Notes under the pieces: generated by a model
Told to the model about the DNA's origin: nothing
Database searches by the model: none
The model's input: only the letters and a program-made list of their open reading frames with translations
Part shown: one piece after another, positions 34,001 to 46,543 of the stretch
Numbering within the stretch: the first letter of the stretch is position 1
How the letters are laid out: every line of letters starts with the position of its first letter
Made by a program: the position numbers and the translations under genes
NCBI GenBank assembly: GCA_009363875.1
Contig: CM018681.1
Span: 41,718,010 to 41,782,009, forward strand
DNA length: 64,000 nucleotides
Direction: 5' to 3'
Source: Mikania micrantha
Lineage: Eukaryota > Streptophyta > Magnoliopsida > Asterales > Asteraceae

Positions 34001-35377
34001 GTGTCCCACGAATGAACCAGGGTGGCGACTGAGGAAGTGACGAATGGGGTTGGTCGAATGAAGCTTGACCGAAGAAGGGGCGACCGAATAAGTGCATGGT
34101 CGAATGGAGGTGAGTTGCCATTCGCCGAATGAGGCTGGCTCGCCCAGTCATTCGGTGAGCTGGTTAAAGGCCATTCGGCCGGTCGGGTTCTTGGGTGCAG
34201 TCATGGTGTTCGAGTTAATCGACCATGGTTTGCCCTGAATCTTGTTCCTACTTGATTATAGGGTGTGAGTGAGTGGTTTCTCTATGGTTTTGAGGTGCTT
34301 GGCCGGTAAAAAGGTGAGATCGAGTTAGGGTCTTGAAAACCCTAAAATCGCTACAAAGATCGCGATTTTACCTCAATTTCGACGGTGTAAAGCTTGGATT
34401 TCTTGTACTTTCGTGTAGAGGGTGAGGAAGGCTTCGTTTAGGCGCAAGAATGGCTCGATTTCATTGAGAGATGAAGGAGATATGGTAGAGAGAAGGTTAG
34501 GGTTTTTAGAGAGAGAGGGTGCCGGAAATTTGGGTTTAGAGAGAGAGTAGAAATGAGAAAATTGAAAGAGATGAACTCTTTCAATGTATTTATACCTCGG
34601 GTAAGTTCGGGTTCGTTTTCGTTACTCGGTTCGCGTTTTCGCTACGTTTCCGGAAATTACGCGTAATTTAAATAGTTTTAAATAAAAGGATTCAATTTAA
34701 TTATTTTGATGAGTTTCAAAATTGTAAAATGTTATTTATTTGATTTTATTAATTTAAAGTCGTTCGTGACGTGTTTTAGTTGTCGTTTCGTCAGATCGCG
34801 TAACCTTCGCGCGTAATTCGTTCGAATCGTCACCCGAACGAATACAACGATGGTTTTGCTTTCTGACTTTTGTTTTCTACTTTTCAGTCATTATTTTAGA
34901 AATCTAAACTCACAGATATGTTTGTGTGAATCGTCATTCACGCAAACACATTGTCAGTTCGTCATTCTGAAATAACACTGTATTATGTTTTTTTAATTGT
35001 GTTTTCTCACTGTCGGACTCAACTATACATCATGATTTCACACTGTTTTTGTACTTCCTTGTCGGTCATCTGATTCCTGTCATCTGTGGACATCAGATCG
35101 CAACCGATATGTTTCAGACTGTTGTTTGATTTCCGTTGTTTCTCATGTTTAGTTGTGTTAACTGTAATTAAGTTTTCACTTAATAAACACAACTAATGTT
35201 TCAATTGTACGTTGTACTTAATGTATTTACGTTTATACGAAAATACGTACAACGATTTCTTGTATTTAGGATTCTGTTAATACAAGTACTGTTTAAGCTT
35301 ACGTATGCACACATAGAATAAGGTGAAAGTACACATACCGTACGGACTTGACGGACGATCTGGCACTTGCTGTTACA
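31089..35377 (-). mobile_element. Antisense solo LTR (4.3 kb) inside element C gag
   Basis: Starts TGTCACACCCC and ends TGCTGTTACA, with a perfect 5-bp duplication CTGAA (31084-31088 and 35378-35382). Element D shows the empty site. There is no PBS, PPT or protein domain, so it is a solo LTR. On its minus strand it has a dyad pair in U3 (34920-34947 and 34816-34843), TATA box (34587-34594), CGAAAGTACA in the leader, donor 1 (34370-34371), CGAATG and TGGGCC arrays (33400-34200), donor 2 with its 12-nt arm (33041-33052), the complementary arm (31489-31500), TTGAC branch point and TTCTCAG acceptor (31450-31451). It is the best preserved single LTR of its group in the window. Confidence 0.92.
33400..34200 (-). 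repeat. TGGGCC and TCGAATGG arrays in solo LTR
   Basis: 33400-33910 holds about fifteen GGGCC sites, mostly TGGGCC, in both orientations. 33910-34190 holds CGAATG, GGTCGAATG and TTCGGC motifs. Both lie at the array-1 position, downstream of the TATA box in the LTR's own direction. Confidence 0.7.
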
Positions 35378-38300
35378 CTGAATCACAGGCAGTACACTTC
35401 ACGGTTCAATGAGATGGCAAGACTCGTTCCTCATCTGGTTTCTACCGAGGAACGCAGGGTGAAGTTGTACATGGAGGGCTTGCCTCCAAAAGTTAGAATT
35501 CATGTCAAGGCCAATGCTCCTAAGACCTTTGACTCCACTGTTGAACTCCGTGGTATTGTATGGGATGATGTGATGGCCGATGAGCCAGTGAAAGAGGAAA
35601 CCAGGGTGAAGGAGTCTTCCGAGACTAAGAGGGGTCGAACAGACCAACAAAAGTCTTCTTACAAGAAGATCAAGCGAGAGGAAACAGGTCTATGCTGTAA
35701 GTGTGGCAAAAGCCACTCTGGGCTGTGCCGTGTGGGCACAAACTTATGCTTTCGATGTGGAAAGGTGGGGCATTTTTCAGCCAATTGCCCCGGTGCTATG
35801 AGATGCTACAACTGCAACGGGATGGGACATCTGTCCAAAGATTGTAGACAAACACGGGCCGATGCTTTGGGCTTGGGTAAGAAAGAAGAGAAAGGAAAGG
35901 AGAAGCAGAAGGCTAAAGCACGAGCCTTTACGATGACGAAGGATGATGCGATTGAGGACCCTGATGTGGTCACAGGTACCTTTTCTATCAACAATATTCC
36001 TGCTTCTGTATTGTTTGATTCTGGTGCCAGTATGAGTTTTGTATCTTCTACTTTCTGTGATGGGTTATCTGGGAAGGTTAAGAAGATAGATCGGGTATTT
36101 GATGTAGAGACGGCTAATGGTAAGATGACCAGGGTGACTGAGGCTATTGATGATTGCTATGTTGAAATAGGAGGTCATAGGTTCCCAGTATGATTGTTTC
36201 TTATTACCTTAGGAGGATTCGATGTGGTTTTGGGTATGGACTGGTTAGCCAAATATGAGGCTAACATTGTATGTCGACGAAAGATGATATGCCTACGTGC
36301 GATAGATGGGAGCTCCGTGACGGTTTATGGTGATAAAGCGATGTATGCGCCTAAGATCATTTCAATGATCAAGGCTGATGTTATGATGAGGCGAGGGTGT
36401 GTAGCCTACCTGGCCTACGTGATTGAGGAACGTATGGATATGAGGACGATTGATGATGTTCCCGTGGTGTGTAACTTCCCCGATGTATTCCCTGAGGAAT
36501 TGCCTGGATTACCACCCGAACGGGAAATTGAGTTCCAAATCGACTTAGTGCCAGGGGCACAACCCGTTGCCAAGGCACCTTACCGTTTAGCTCCAACTGA
36601 GATGAAGGAAATGATGACCCAACTACAAGAACTCCTTGATAAAGGTTTTATACGACCGAGTGTCTCTCCGTGGGGAGCACCGGTGCTGTTCGTTAAGAAG
36701 AAAGATGGAAGCATGCGTATGTGTATCGATTACAGGGAACTGAATAAGTTGACTGTAAAGAACATGTATCCTCTACCTAGAATTGATGACTTGTTCGATC
36801 AATTGCAAGGTGCAAGCTGGTTCTCAAAGATAGATCTCCGATCCGGTTACCATCAGTTGAAAGTTCGAGAGCTGGATATTCCAAAGACTGCTTTCCGTAC
36901 GCGTTATGGACATTACGAGTTTCTCGTTATGTCGTTTGGATTGACGAATGCTCCTGCAGCATTTATGGATTTGATGAACAGAGTATGTCGACCGATGCTG
37001 GACCGATCGGTGATAGTGTTTATTGATGATATATTGATTTATTCAAAGAACGAGGGAGACCATGCTTGCCACATACGTGAGGTATTGGAGATCCTGAGGA
37101 AAGAGAAACTTTATGCTAAATTCTCCAAATGCGCTTTCTGGTTACGAGAGGTACGGTTCCTGGGTCACGTGGTGAACCCAGAAGGCATTATGGTAGATCC
37201 AGCTAAAGTTGAAACGATTATGAAATGGAGCCCTCCGAAGTCACCTACGGAAGTACGCAGTTTTCTTGGTTTGGCCGGTTACTATCGGAGATTTATTCAG
37301 GACTTCTCCAAGATAGCGACGCCACTGACGAAGCTCACGAAGAAAGACGTAAAGTACGAATGGGGTCCAAACCAAGAACAAGCGTTTTCAGTGCTAAAGG
37401 AGAAACTTACCCAAGCTCCTGTTCTAGCACTACCGGATGGAAATAATGATCTTGTTGTGTATGCCGACGCGTCACGACAAGGGTTGGGATGCGTACTCAT
37501 GCAAAGGGGAAGGGTAATAGCTTATGCTTCGCGCCAGCTAAAGATTCATGAAGCTAACTACCCGACCCACGATCTTGAACTCGCTGCAGTGGTGTTTGCA
37601 TTGAAAATATGGAGGCACTACTTGTATGGAGTAAGGAGTACCATCTACACCGACCACAAGAGCTTGAAGTACTTCTTCGAGCAAAAGGATTTGAACATGA
37701 GGCAGAGACGATGGCTTGAGCTACTAAAGCATTATGATTGTGATATTCTATATCACCCGGGAAAGGCCAATGTAGTGGCAGATGCCTTGAGTCGCAAGAC
37801 TGATCATCCTGCCATACGAGTAAAATCGTATAGTTTGGTGAGAACGCCAGACTTTCTGAATGAGCTCAAGCAGGCGCAACAGGAAGGGTTGAAAGAAGAG
37901 CATGTGGGTTTTGAACGTGTCTTCGGGCAAGTCAAGAACTTGGAAGACAATGATCACGGTGTGAAAGTACGATTCGGTCGTATGTGGGTACCCAGAAATG
38001 GGGACATTCGGTCGAGGATTTTAGATGAAGCCCACAAATCACGTTATTCTGTGCATCCCGGTGCGACAAAGATGTATCAAGATTATTGGTGGCCGGGCAT
38101 GAAGTTTAATGTGATGCAGTATGTGAACAGGTGCCTTACTTGTGCGCAAGTGAAGGCTGAACATCAGAAGCCCTACGGATATGTGCAACCTCTAGAGGTA
38201 CCAGAATGGAAATGGGAACACATCACCATGGATTTCATCACCAAGCTACCGAGGACAGCTATGCGGCATGATACCATATGGGTGATTGTGGACCGACTGA

Positions 38301-39271
38301 CGAAGAGTGCACACTTCCTTCCTATCAGGGAAACGTATACGTCCGAAAGGTTGTCTGAGTTGTTCGTAAAGGAGATTGTGACTCGACATGGAGTTCCTGT
38401 CTCCATTGTGTCAGATCGAGATACGAGGTTTACTTCCAGATTCTGGAAGCAGTTTCATGATGCCATGGGAACGAGGTTAAATATCAGTACCGCCTATCAC
38501 CCTCAGACGGATGGACAGTCGGAAAGGACTATCCAAACGTTGGAGGATATGCTTAGGGCGTGCATTATCGATTTTGGAGGGAGCTGGGATGACCACTTGC
38601 CATTGGTGGAGTTTTCTTACAACAACAGCTACCACTCTAGCATCGGAATGCCCCCCTATGAGGCGTTGTATGGAAGACGATGTAGAACCCCGGTGTGCTG
38701 GGGTGAAGTTGGGCAGAAAGAAATGGGAAACAAGGCTGCCGTGATTGATATGGCAGAAAAGCTACGGGTGATAAAAGCACGTATGAAAGCTGCGCAAGAT
38801 CGCCAAAAGTCTTACGCGGACAAGCGTCGAAGACCGATTGAGTTTGATGTTGGCGATCGAGTGCTGCTGAAAGTATCACCATGGAAGGGTATCATTCGAT
38901 TCAGAAAGCGAGGGAAGTTGAGTCCGAGGTACATCGGACCGTTTCCGATAAAAGCAAGGGTAGGGAAAGTCGCGTATTGACTGGACCTACCAGAGGAGCT
39001 GAACGGGATTCATCCTACCTTCCACGTGTCACATCTTAGGAAGTGCTTGGCAGACGAGCAGGCGCATGTTCCTTTGGATGACATTGAGGTAGATGACCGA
39101 CTGAACTATATTGAAGAACCGGTTGCCATTGTGGATACGAAGGAAAAGCAGCTACGGAATAAAACGGTTCGTCAAGTAAGAGTTCAGTGGAAGCATCGGA
39201 AGGGTTCAGACACGACGTGGGAATTGGAAGACGAGATGAGGAAGTTGTATCCACATTTGTTCGATATGTAA
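35378..39271 (+). pseudogene. Element C gag 3' part, protease, RT, RNase H, integrase, chromodomain (three breaks)
   Basis: Polyprotein continuing from the 5' gag part. In order: rest of capsid (RLVPHLVSTEERRVKLY), two zinc knuckles (CFRCGKVGHFSANC, CYNCNGMGHLSKDC), protease active site DSGA (36017-36028), RT with LRSGYHQLKV and FIDDILIYS (37019-37030 for FIDD), RNase H (YADASRQGLGCVLMQ), integrase (WWPGMKFN, CLTCAQVKAEHQK, MDFITKLP, SDRDTRFTS, DGQSERTIQ), and a chromodomain (IEEPVAIVDTKEKQL, VQWKHRKGSDTTWELE). TGA codons at 36191-36193 and 38978-38980 replace CGA codons still present in D. The 928-codon stretch between them is otherwise open, making this the best preserved pol in the window. 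It cannot be translated as one protein without readthrough. Confidence 0.93.
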
Positions 39272-39277
39272 CGAGGC

Positions 39278-39315
39278 AGGTTTCGGGACGAAACCTATTG
39301 TAAGGAGGGGAGACT
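39278..39315 (+). other. Pre-PPT hairpin and polypurine tract of element C
   Basis: AGGTTTCG-GGA-CGAAACCT (39278-39296), then AAGGAGGGGAGACT (39302-39315) up to LTR 2. Confidence 0.82.
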
Positions 39316-41620
39316 TGTAACACCCCAATTTTCTAATACAAGTATTTGAATTCTACGTACGAGTAACGGGTAAGTAACTTGCTAGAAAAGGGACGAAAAA
39401 TGACTGAGTTCAGGTCTCAAAGTCGGGTACTCGAATTTAAGTTCGAATACACTAGTTCTCGAAAACCAAGTATTCGAAATCCACAATTTCTAGTACAAGA
39501 CACTGCCTATAAATAGTAGTGCCTTGGGAAACGTGCTAACCTTTGTCTGGAAGCACAGTCTCTCGAGTATACGAAGGGGATTTCCAGAACTCCAAGAAAC
39601 GAGCTTTTGTTCGACCAAACAAAGGAAGAAACGCACAGGATTCTACCAGGAGAATCAGCTACCTTCAAGTAAGTGATTCATATATATAAAGCTAGATTTT
39701 TATACAAAAGTTAGGATAGTTATATAAAAAGGGAACTTATGCATAAAGCTCACACCTTTATGCATAAAGTTCGGAACTCTGAGGTTCCAGTGTGTAGATA
39801 ACACCCTAAGGAACCTAGAACTAGCTTCCCAAAGTCTTAGATGAATTTCTGAGACGTTTAATGATGAAATGATGAGTACACGAAATCAGGCATAGAGGGT
39901 ACTCGAAATCATACATTGTTATTTCGAATATATTGTTATTTCGAGTACATGACTGTTTCGAATACAAGGATACTTCGTGTACAGGGCATTTCGAGTACAA
40001 GGGCCATTTCGTGTACACATGCTACTTCGAATACACTTAATGATTTCGAGTACAATCCATTTCGTGAACTCCAGGAATTTTGTGTACATGGGTTTTGAGT
40101 ATGGGGTGTGTAATGAACCTCCAGTGTTTCGGATACTTAGCTAAGATTCGAGAACTTGAGTTTATAATGGGGACTAGTTGGTTATGAGGACTTAGAATAA
40201 TTTCTAAGTCTAAGAATGTGATGTAATGGGATGATGTTATGATGTAGGTTCCTTGAGTCCTAGCTAAGAAGTTCGACTAAGGAAAACAAGAGTCTACTAT
40301 CAGGTGAGTTCTAGACGCCCTCTTTTATGTTTGATGTTTTGGGCTGACATGCATGCTTATTTTGATGTCTATGATGTTATGTGCTTATGATGATGATGAA
40401 TGAATGACGATATGCCCTGACTATATATGCATGTTTATGTGTTAGCATGGTGTATGCATGAAAGTATGCTAATTATGATGAATGCATGATAAAAGAGTTA
40501 TGATGATAAATAGCATGACATGATAATGATGCTAGCATATGATATGATGATGACTTTATGATCACATGCTTCATGACGATAACTATGAGAATAGTTAAAG
40601 GGATATGGCAAGGTCCTAGGTGGCTAGGATGATAGTATGATACCATGATGTTATGATATGATAACGATGCTAGTATGTTATGATGGTATGATGAAATGAT
40701 GCTAGTATGTTATGATGGTATGATGAAATGAGGCTAGTATGACATGCCTAAGATGCCATGATTAACCCGATGAATTATGTCATAATGCTAGCATGAAATG
40801 TATGAGGATTGTGATGAATGACGGTATGATGCTAGTGTATCATGTATGATGAATGAATGATGTCCCTATACGTGCTATAGGATATGTGAGAATGATGATG
40901 CTCCGGTACTTGTACCGGGTGAATATGAATGATGACCTGATTGTATCAGGATACGAACAGCCGATCGGGCTATAAACATGGAGTCGACCGGACTATAAAC
41001 AAGAGAGTCGACCGGACTATAAACATGGAGCCGACCGAGCTATAAACACGGAGCCGATCGGGCTATAAACATGGTAAGAGTCGATCGGGCTATAAACATG
41101 GTAAGAGTCGATCGGACTATAAACATGGTAAGAGTCGATCGGACTATAGACATGGTAAGAGTCGATCGGACTATACACATGGTAAGAGTCGATCGAACTA
41201 TAAACATGGAGCCTGTGCCGGCATAAGCCCACTGTTCGTATGGAGACAGTGGAACGTAACACGATGATGGAAATGATGATATGTGCTAAGGTTATGGACT
41301 ATGTGTATGAAATGATGTTTATGATATGTATGTTTAATGTTGTTTTACGAAAACTAGAACTCACCAGCGTAAGCTGACTTGATTTAGCATGTCTGTCAGG
41401 TTAAAGCTATGGTAAGAGAAGGCATAGAGCTCGGGCATCAATCCAGACGATCCGTTGGTTTTGGCAATTCGATATGATTTTGATACAGACACTTTATTAA
41501 ATTCTGTTTATCAAACTATGTTTACATTTCCGCTGCATGATTATGAAAGTTTTTAGTTTAAGAGCTATGTGTTATGATGAAAACCAACCTCTGCGAGGCG
41601 CCCGGTTTCGGGGCCTCACA
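39316..41620 (+). repeat. LTR 2 (3' LTR of C and 5' LTR of D)
   Basis: 2305 bp, with the same parts as LTR 1: TATA 39508, donor-2 arm 40303-40314, minisatellite about 40960-41215, complementary arm 41354-41365. It differs from LTR 1 by scattered substitutions. No duplication flanks it, as expected for the shared LTR of a tandem unit. No gene. Confidence 0.93.
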
Positions 41621-41623
41621 AGT

Positions 41624-41636
41624 TGGTATCAGAGCC
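41624..41636 (+). other. Primer binding site, initiator-Met tRNA (element D)
   Basis: TGGTATCAGAGCC, as in C. A leader of about 316 bp follows. Confidence 0.92.
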
Positions 41637-41952
41637 ATAGTTTGAGAGATCTTAGCATCCCAAATGCTAAGACTTAAACTGAGAATGGGATTAAGTGATG
41701 CGGATTGCCAACCACGGATGAACGGATGCCACGAGCTGAATGTTATGTATGAGTTAAGGGTTAGATGTAAGGTTATGTATGTAGTTAATGTCATGCAAAT
41801 TGAAGAGATGGGATGGGAAACGTTTAGAGCCTATGAGTTGGGTAAATGGTTAATAGCACTTGATCAACGTCATTAACGATTTACAAAGCTTATTTCGTGC
41901 TAAACTGATTCCTATACTAACTCATCAATTGTTGCATCCTGTAGATAGTTAG

Positions 41953-44900
41953 ATGGCTGGACAAAAGGGTAGACCACGTAAGCAACCACAGAAACCTGAA
42001 GAACCACGTGTCGAGAGTGAAGAACCCGTCAATGAAGACGACCACGAGCACAACGAGCAACCTGAGAATGAAGATGAGTTTACTCTAGAGCCTATTGTGG
42101 TGAAGGCTAATTCTGATGAGGTCTACAAAATCATGGATGAAAAACTACCAGCCTTGATTGCTAAGGCACTGAAGGATGCTCTAAAACACAAGTCTGAAGG
42201 AACTAAGGAGAGTACTAAAGAAGATGAGGTGGTGATCATCGAGACTAAGAGCGGCGACTCTATGACTGGGAAACTGAAGGGCTGTGACTACAAGTCCTTC
42301 AAAGGATGCAACCCACCGACCTTCGATGGTAAGAAAGATGTTGTGGCCACCTGCCACTGGATATCTGCTATGGAGGCTGTTATTTCCATCAGTGAGTGCT
42401 GAATTGATCAAGCTGTCAAGTTTGCAGCTCACTCCTTTATCGAGGAGGTGCTTCACTGGTGTAACACCATTAAGCAGTCCAAGGCTGCAGCCGATATGGA
42501 TAAGATGACTTGGGATGATCTAAAGGAACTGGTCACTAAGCAGTTCTGTCCCAAGAATGAGCTGGATAAGGTTGAAAGGGAGTTTCTGGTGCTGAAAGCG
42601 GGAAGTCTGAATCACAGGCAGTACACTTCACGGTTCAATGAGATGGCAAGACTCGTTCCTCATCTGGTTTCTACCGAGGAACGCAGGGTGAAGTTGTACA
42701 TGGAGGGCTTGCCTCCAAAAGTAAGAATTCATGTCAAGGCCAATGCTCCTAAGACCTTTGACTCCACTGTTGAACTCCGTGGTATTGTATGGGATGATGT
42801 GATGGCCGATGAGCCAGTGAAAGAGGAAACCAGGGTGAAGGAGTCTTCCGAGACTAAGAGGGGTCGAACAGACCAACGAAAGTCTTCTTGCAAGAAGATC
42901 AAGCGAGAGGAAACAGGTCTATGCCGTAAGTGTGGCAAAAGCCACTCTGGGCCGTGCCGTGTGGGCACAAACTTATGCTTTCGATGTGGAAAGGTGGGGC
43001 ATTTTTCAGCCAATTGCCCCGGTGCTATGAGATGCTACAACTGCAACGGGATGGGACATCTGTCCAAAGATTGTAGACAACCACGGGCCGATGCTTTGGG
43101 CTTGGGTAAGAAAGAAGAGAAAGGAAAGGAGAAGCAGAAGGCTAAAGCACGAGCCTTTACGATGACGAAGGATGATGCGATTGAGGACCCTGATGTGGTC
43201 ACAGGTACCTTTTCTATCAACAATATTCCTGCTTCTGTATTGTTTGATTCTGGTGCCAGTATGAGTTTTGTATCTTCTACTTTCTGTGATGGGTTATCTG
43301 GGAAGGTTAAGAAGATAGATTGGGTATTTGATGTAGAGACGGCTAATGGTAAGATGACCAGGGTGACTGAGGCTATTGATGATTGCTATGTTGAAATAGG
43401 AGGTCATAGGTTCCCAGTACGATTGTTTCTTATTACCTTAGGAGGATTCGATGTGGTTTTGGGTATGGACTGGTTAGCCAAATATGAGGCTAACATTGTA
43501 TGTCGACGAAAGATGATATGCCTATGTGCGATAGATGGGAGCTCCGTGACGGTTTATGGTGATAAAGCGATGTATGCGCCTAAGATCATTTCAATGATCA
43601 AGGCTGATGTTATGATGAGGCGAGGGTGTGTAGCCTACCTGGCCTACGTGATTTAGGAACATATGGATATGAGGACGATTGATGATGTTCCCGTGGTGTG
43701 TAACTTCCCCGATGTATTCCCTGAGGAATTGCCTGGATTACCACCCGAACGGGAAATTGAGTTCCAAATCGACTTAGTGCCAGGGGCACAACCCGTTGCC
43801 AAGGCACCTTACCGTTTAGCTCCAACTGAGATGAAGGAAATGATGACCCAACTACAAGAACTCCTTGATAAAGGTTTTATACGACCGAGTGTCTCTCCGT
43901 GGGGAGCACCGGTGCTGTTCGTTAAGAAGAAAGATGGAAGCATGCGTATGTGTATCGATTACAGGGAACTGAATAAGTTGACTGTAAAGAACATGTATCC
44001 TCTACCTAGAATTGATGACTTGTTCGATCAATTGCAAGGTGCAAGCTGGTTCTCAAAGATAGATCTCCGATCCGGTTACCATCAGTTGAAAGTTCGAGAG
44101 CTGGATATTCCAAAGACTGCTTTCCGTACGCGTTATGGACATTACGAGTTTCTCGTTATGTCGTTTGGATTGACAAATGCTCCTGCAGCATTTATGGATT
44201 TGATGAACAGAGTATGTCGACCGATGCTGGACCGATCGGTGATAGTGTTTATTGATGATATATTGATTTATTCAAAGAACGAGGGAGACCATGCTTGCCA
44301 CATACGTGAGGTATTGGAGATCCTGAGGAAAGAGAAACTTTATGCTAAATTCTCCAAATGCGCTTTCTGGTTACGAGAGGTACGGTTCCTGGGTCACGTG
44401 GTGAACCAGAAGGCATTATGGTAGATCCAGCTAAAGTTGAAACGATTATGAAATGGAGCCCTCCGAAGTCACCTACGGAAGTACGCAGTTTTCTTGGTTT
44501 GGCCGGTTACTATCGGAGATTTATTCAGGACTTCTCCAAGATAGCGACGCCACTGACGAAGCTCACGAAGAAAGACGTAAAGTACGAATGGGGTCCAAAC
44601 CAAGAACAAGCGTTTTCAGTGCTAAAGGAGAAACTTACCCAAGCTCCTGTTCTAGCACTGCCGGATGGAAATAATGATCTTGTTGTGTATGCCGACGCGT
44701 CACGACAAGGGTTGGGATGCGTACTCATGCAAAGGGGAAGGGTAATAGCTTATGCTTCGCGCCAGCTAAAGATTCATGAAGCTAACTACCCGACCCACGA
44801 TCTTGAACTCGCTGCAGTGGTGTTTGCATTGAAAATATGGAGGCACTACTTGTATGGAGTAAGGAGTACCATCTACACCGACCACAAGAGCTTGAAGTAC

Positions 44901-46499
44901 TTCTTCGAGCAAAAGGATTTGAACATGAGGCAGAGACGATGGCTTGAGCTACTAAAGCATTATGATTGTGATATTCTATATCACCCGGGAAAGGCCAATG
45001 TAGTGGCAGATGCCTTGAGTCGCAAGACTGATCATCCTGCCATACGAGTAAAATCGTATAGTTTGGTGAGAACGCCAGACTTTCTGAATGAGCTCAAGCA
45101 GGCGCAACAGGAAGGGTTGAAAGAAGAGCATGTGGGTTTTGAACGTGTCTTCGGGCAAGTCAAGAACTTGGAAGACAATGATCACGGTGTGAAAGTACGA
45201 TTCGGTCGTATGTGGGTACCCAGAAATGGGGACATTCGGTCGAGGATTTTAGATGAAGCCCACAAATCACGTTATTCTGTGCATCCCGGTGCGACAAAGA
45301 TGTATCAAGATTATTGGTGGCCGGGCATGAAGTTTAATGTGATGCAGTATGTGAACAGGTGCCTTACTTGTGCGCAAGTGAAGGCTGAACATCAGAAGCC
45401 CTACGGATATGTGCAAGCTCTAGAGGTACCAGAATGGAAATGGGAACACATCACCATGGATTTCATCACCAAGCTACCGAGGACAGCTATGTGGCATGAT
45501 ACCATATGGGTGATTGTGGACCGACTGACGAAGAGTGCACACTTCCTTCCTATCAGGGAAACGTATACGTCCGAAAGGTTGTCTGAGTTGTTCGTAAAGG
45601 AGATTGTGACTCGACATGGAGTTCCTGTCTCCATTGTGTCAGATCGAGATACGAGGTTTACTTCCAGATTCTGGAAGCAGTTTCATGATGCCATGGGAAC
45701 GAGGTTAAATATCAGTACCGCCTATCACCCTCAGACGGATGGACAGTCGGAAAGGACTATCCAAACGTTGGAGGATATGCTTAGGGCGTGCATTATCGAT
45801 TTTGGAGGGAGCTGGGATGACCACTTGCCATTGGTGGAGTTGTCTTACAACAACAACTACCACTCTAGCATCGGAATGCCCCCCTATGAGGCGTTGTATG
45901 GAAGACGATGTAGAACCCCGGTGTGCTGGGGTGAAGTTGGGCAGAAAGAAATGGGAAACAAGGCTGCCGTGATTGATATGGCAGAAAAGCTACGGGTGAT
46001 AAAAGCACGTATGAAAGCTGCGCAAGATCGCCAAAAGTCTTACGCGGACAAGCGTCAAAGACCGATTGAGTTTGATGTTGGCGATCGAGTGCTGCTGAAA
46101 GTATCACCATGGAAGGGTATCATTCGATTCAGAAAGCGAGGGAAGTTGAGTCCGAGGTACATCGGACCGTTTCCGATAAAAGCAAGGGTAGGGAAAGTCG
46201 CGTATCGACTGGACCTACCAGAGGAGCTGAACGGGATTCATCCTACCTTCCACGTGTCACATCTTAGGAAGTGCTTGGCAGACGAGCAGGCGCATGTTCC
46301 TTTGGATGACATTGAGGTAGATGACCGACTGAACTATATTGAAGAACCGGTTGCCATTGTGGATACGAAGGAAAAGCAGCTACGGAATAAAACGGTTCGT
46401 CAAGTAAGAGTTCAGTGGAAGCATCGGAAGGGTTCAGACACGACGTGGGAATTGGAAGACGAGATGAGGAAGTTGTATCCACATTTGTTTGATATGTAA
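41953..46499 (+). pseudogene. Element D gag-pol polyprotein (three breaks)
   Basis: Single gag-protease-RT-RNase H-integrase-chromodomain frame, uninterrupted by insertions. Breaks: TGA at 42400-42402 (shared with C), TAG at 43654-43656 (C has GAG) and a 1-bp deletion near 44406 in the FLGHVVN block of RT, after which the frame changes and runs to the natural TAA at 46497-46499. Motifs: zinc knuckles at about 42975-43080, protease DSGA (43246-43257), FIDD (44248-44259), RNase H YADASRQGLG (about 44687), integrase blocks as in C, and the chromodomain at the C-terminus. About 1515 codons in all, the usual length for a chromovirus polyprotein. Apart from the breaks it is nearly identical to C. 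Confidence 0.94.
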
Positions 46500-46505
46500 C
46501 GAGGC

Positions 46506-46543
46506 AGGTTTCGGGACGAAACCTATTGTAAGGAGGGGAGACT
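46506..46543 (+). other. Pre-PPT hairpin and polypurine tract of element D
   Basis: Same hairpin (46506-46524) and AAGGAGGGGAGACT (46530-46543) as in C. Confidence 0.82.

Noticed and set aside
41017..41262. Long minus-strand ORF with repeated SPIDSYHVY-like text
   Set aside because: It is a translation of the LTR minisatellite. The equivalent arrays in LTR 1 and LTR 3 give different short ORFs, so it is not a gene.
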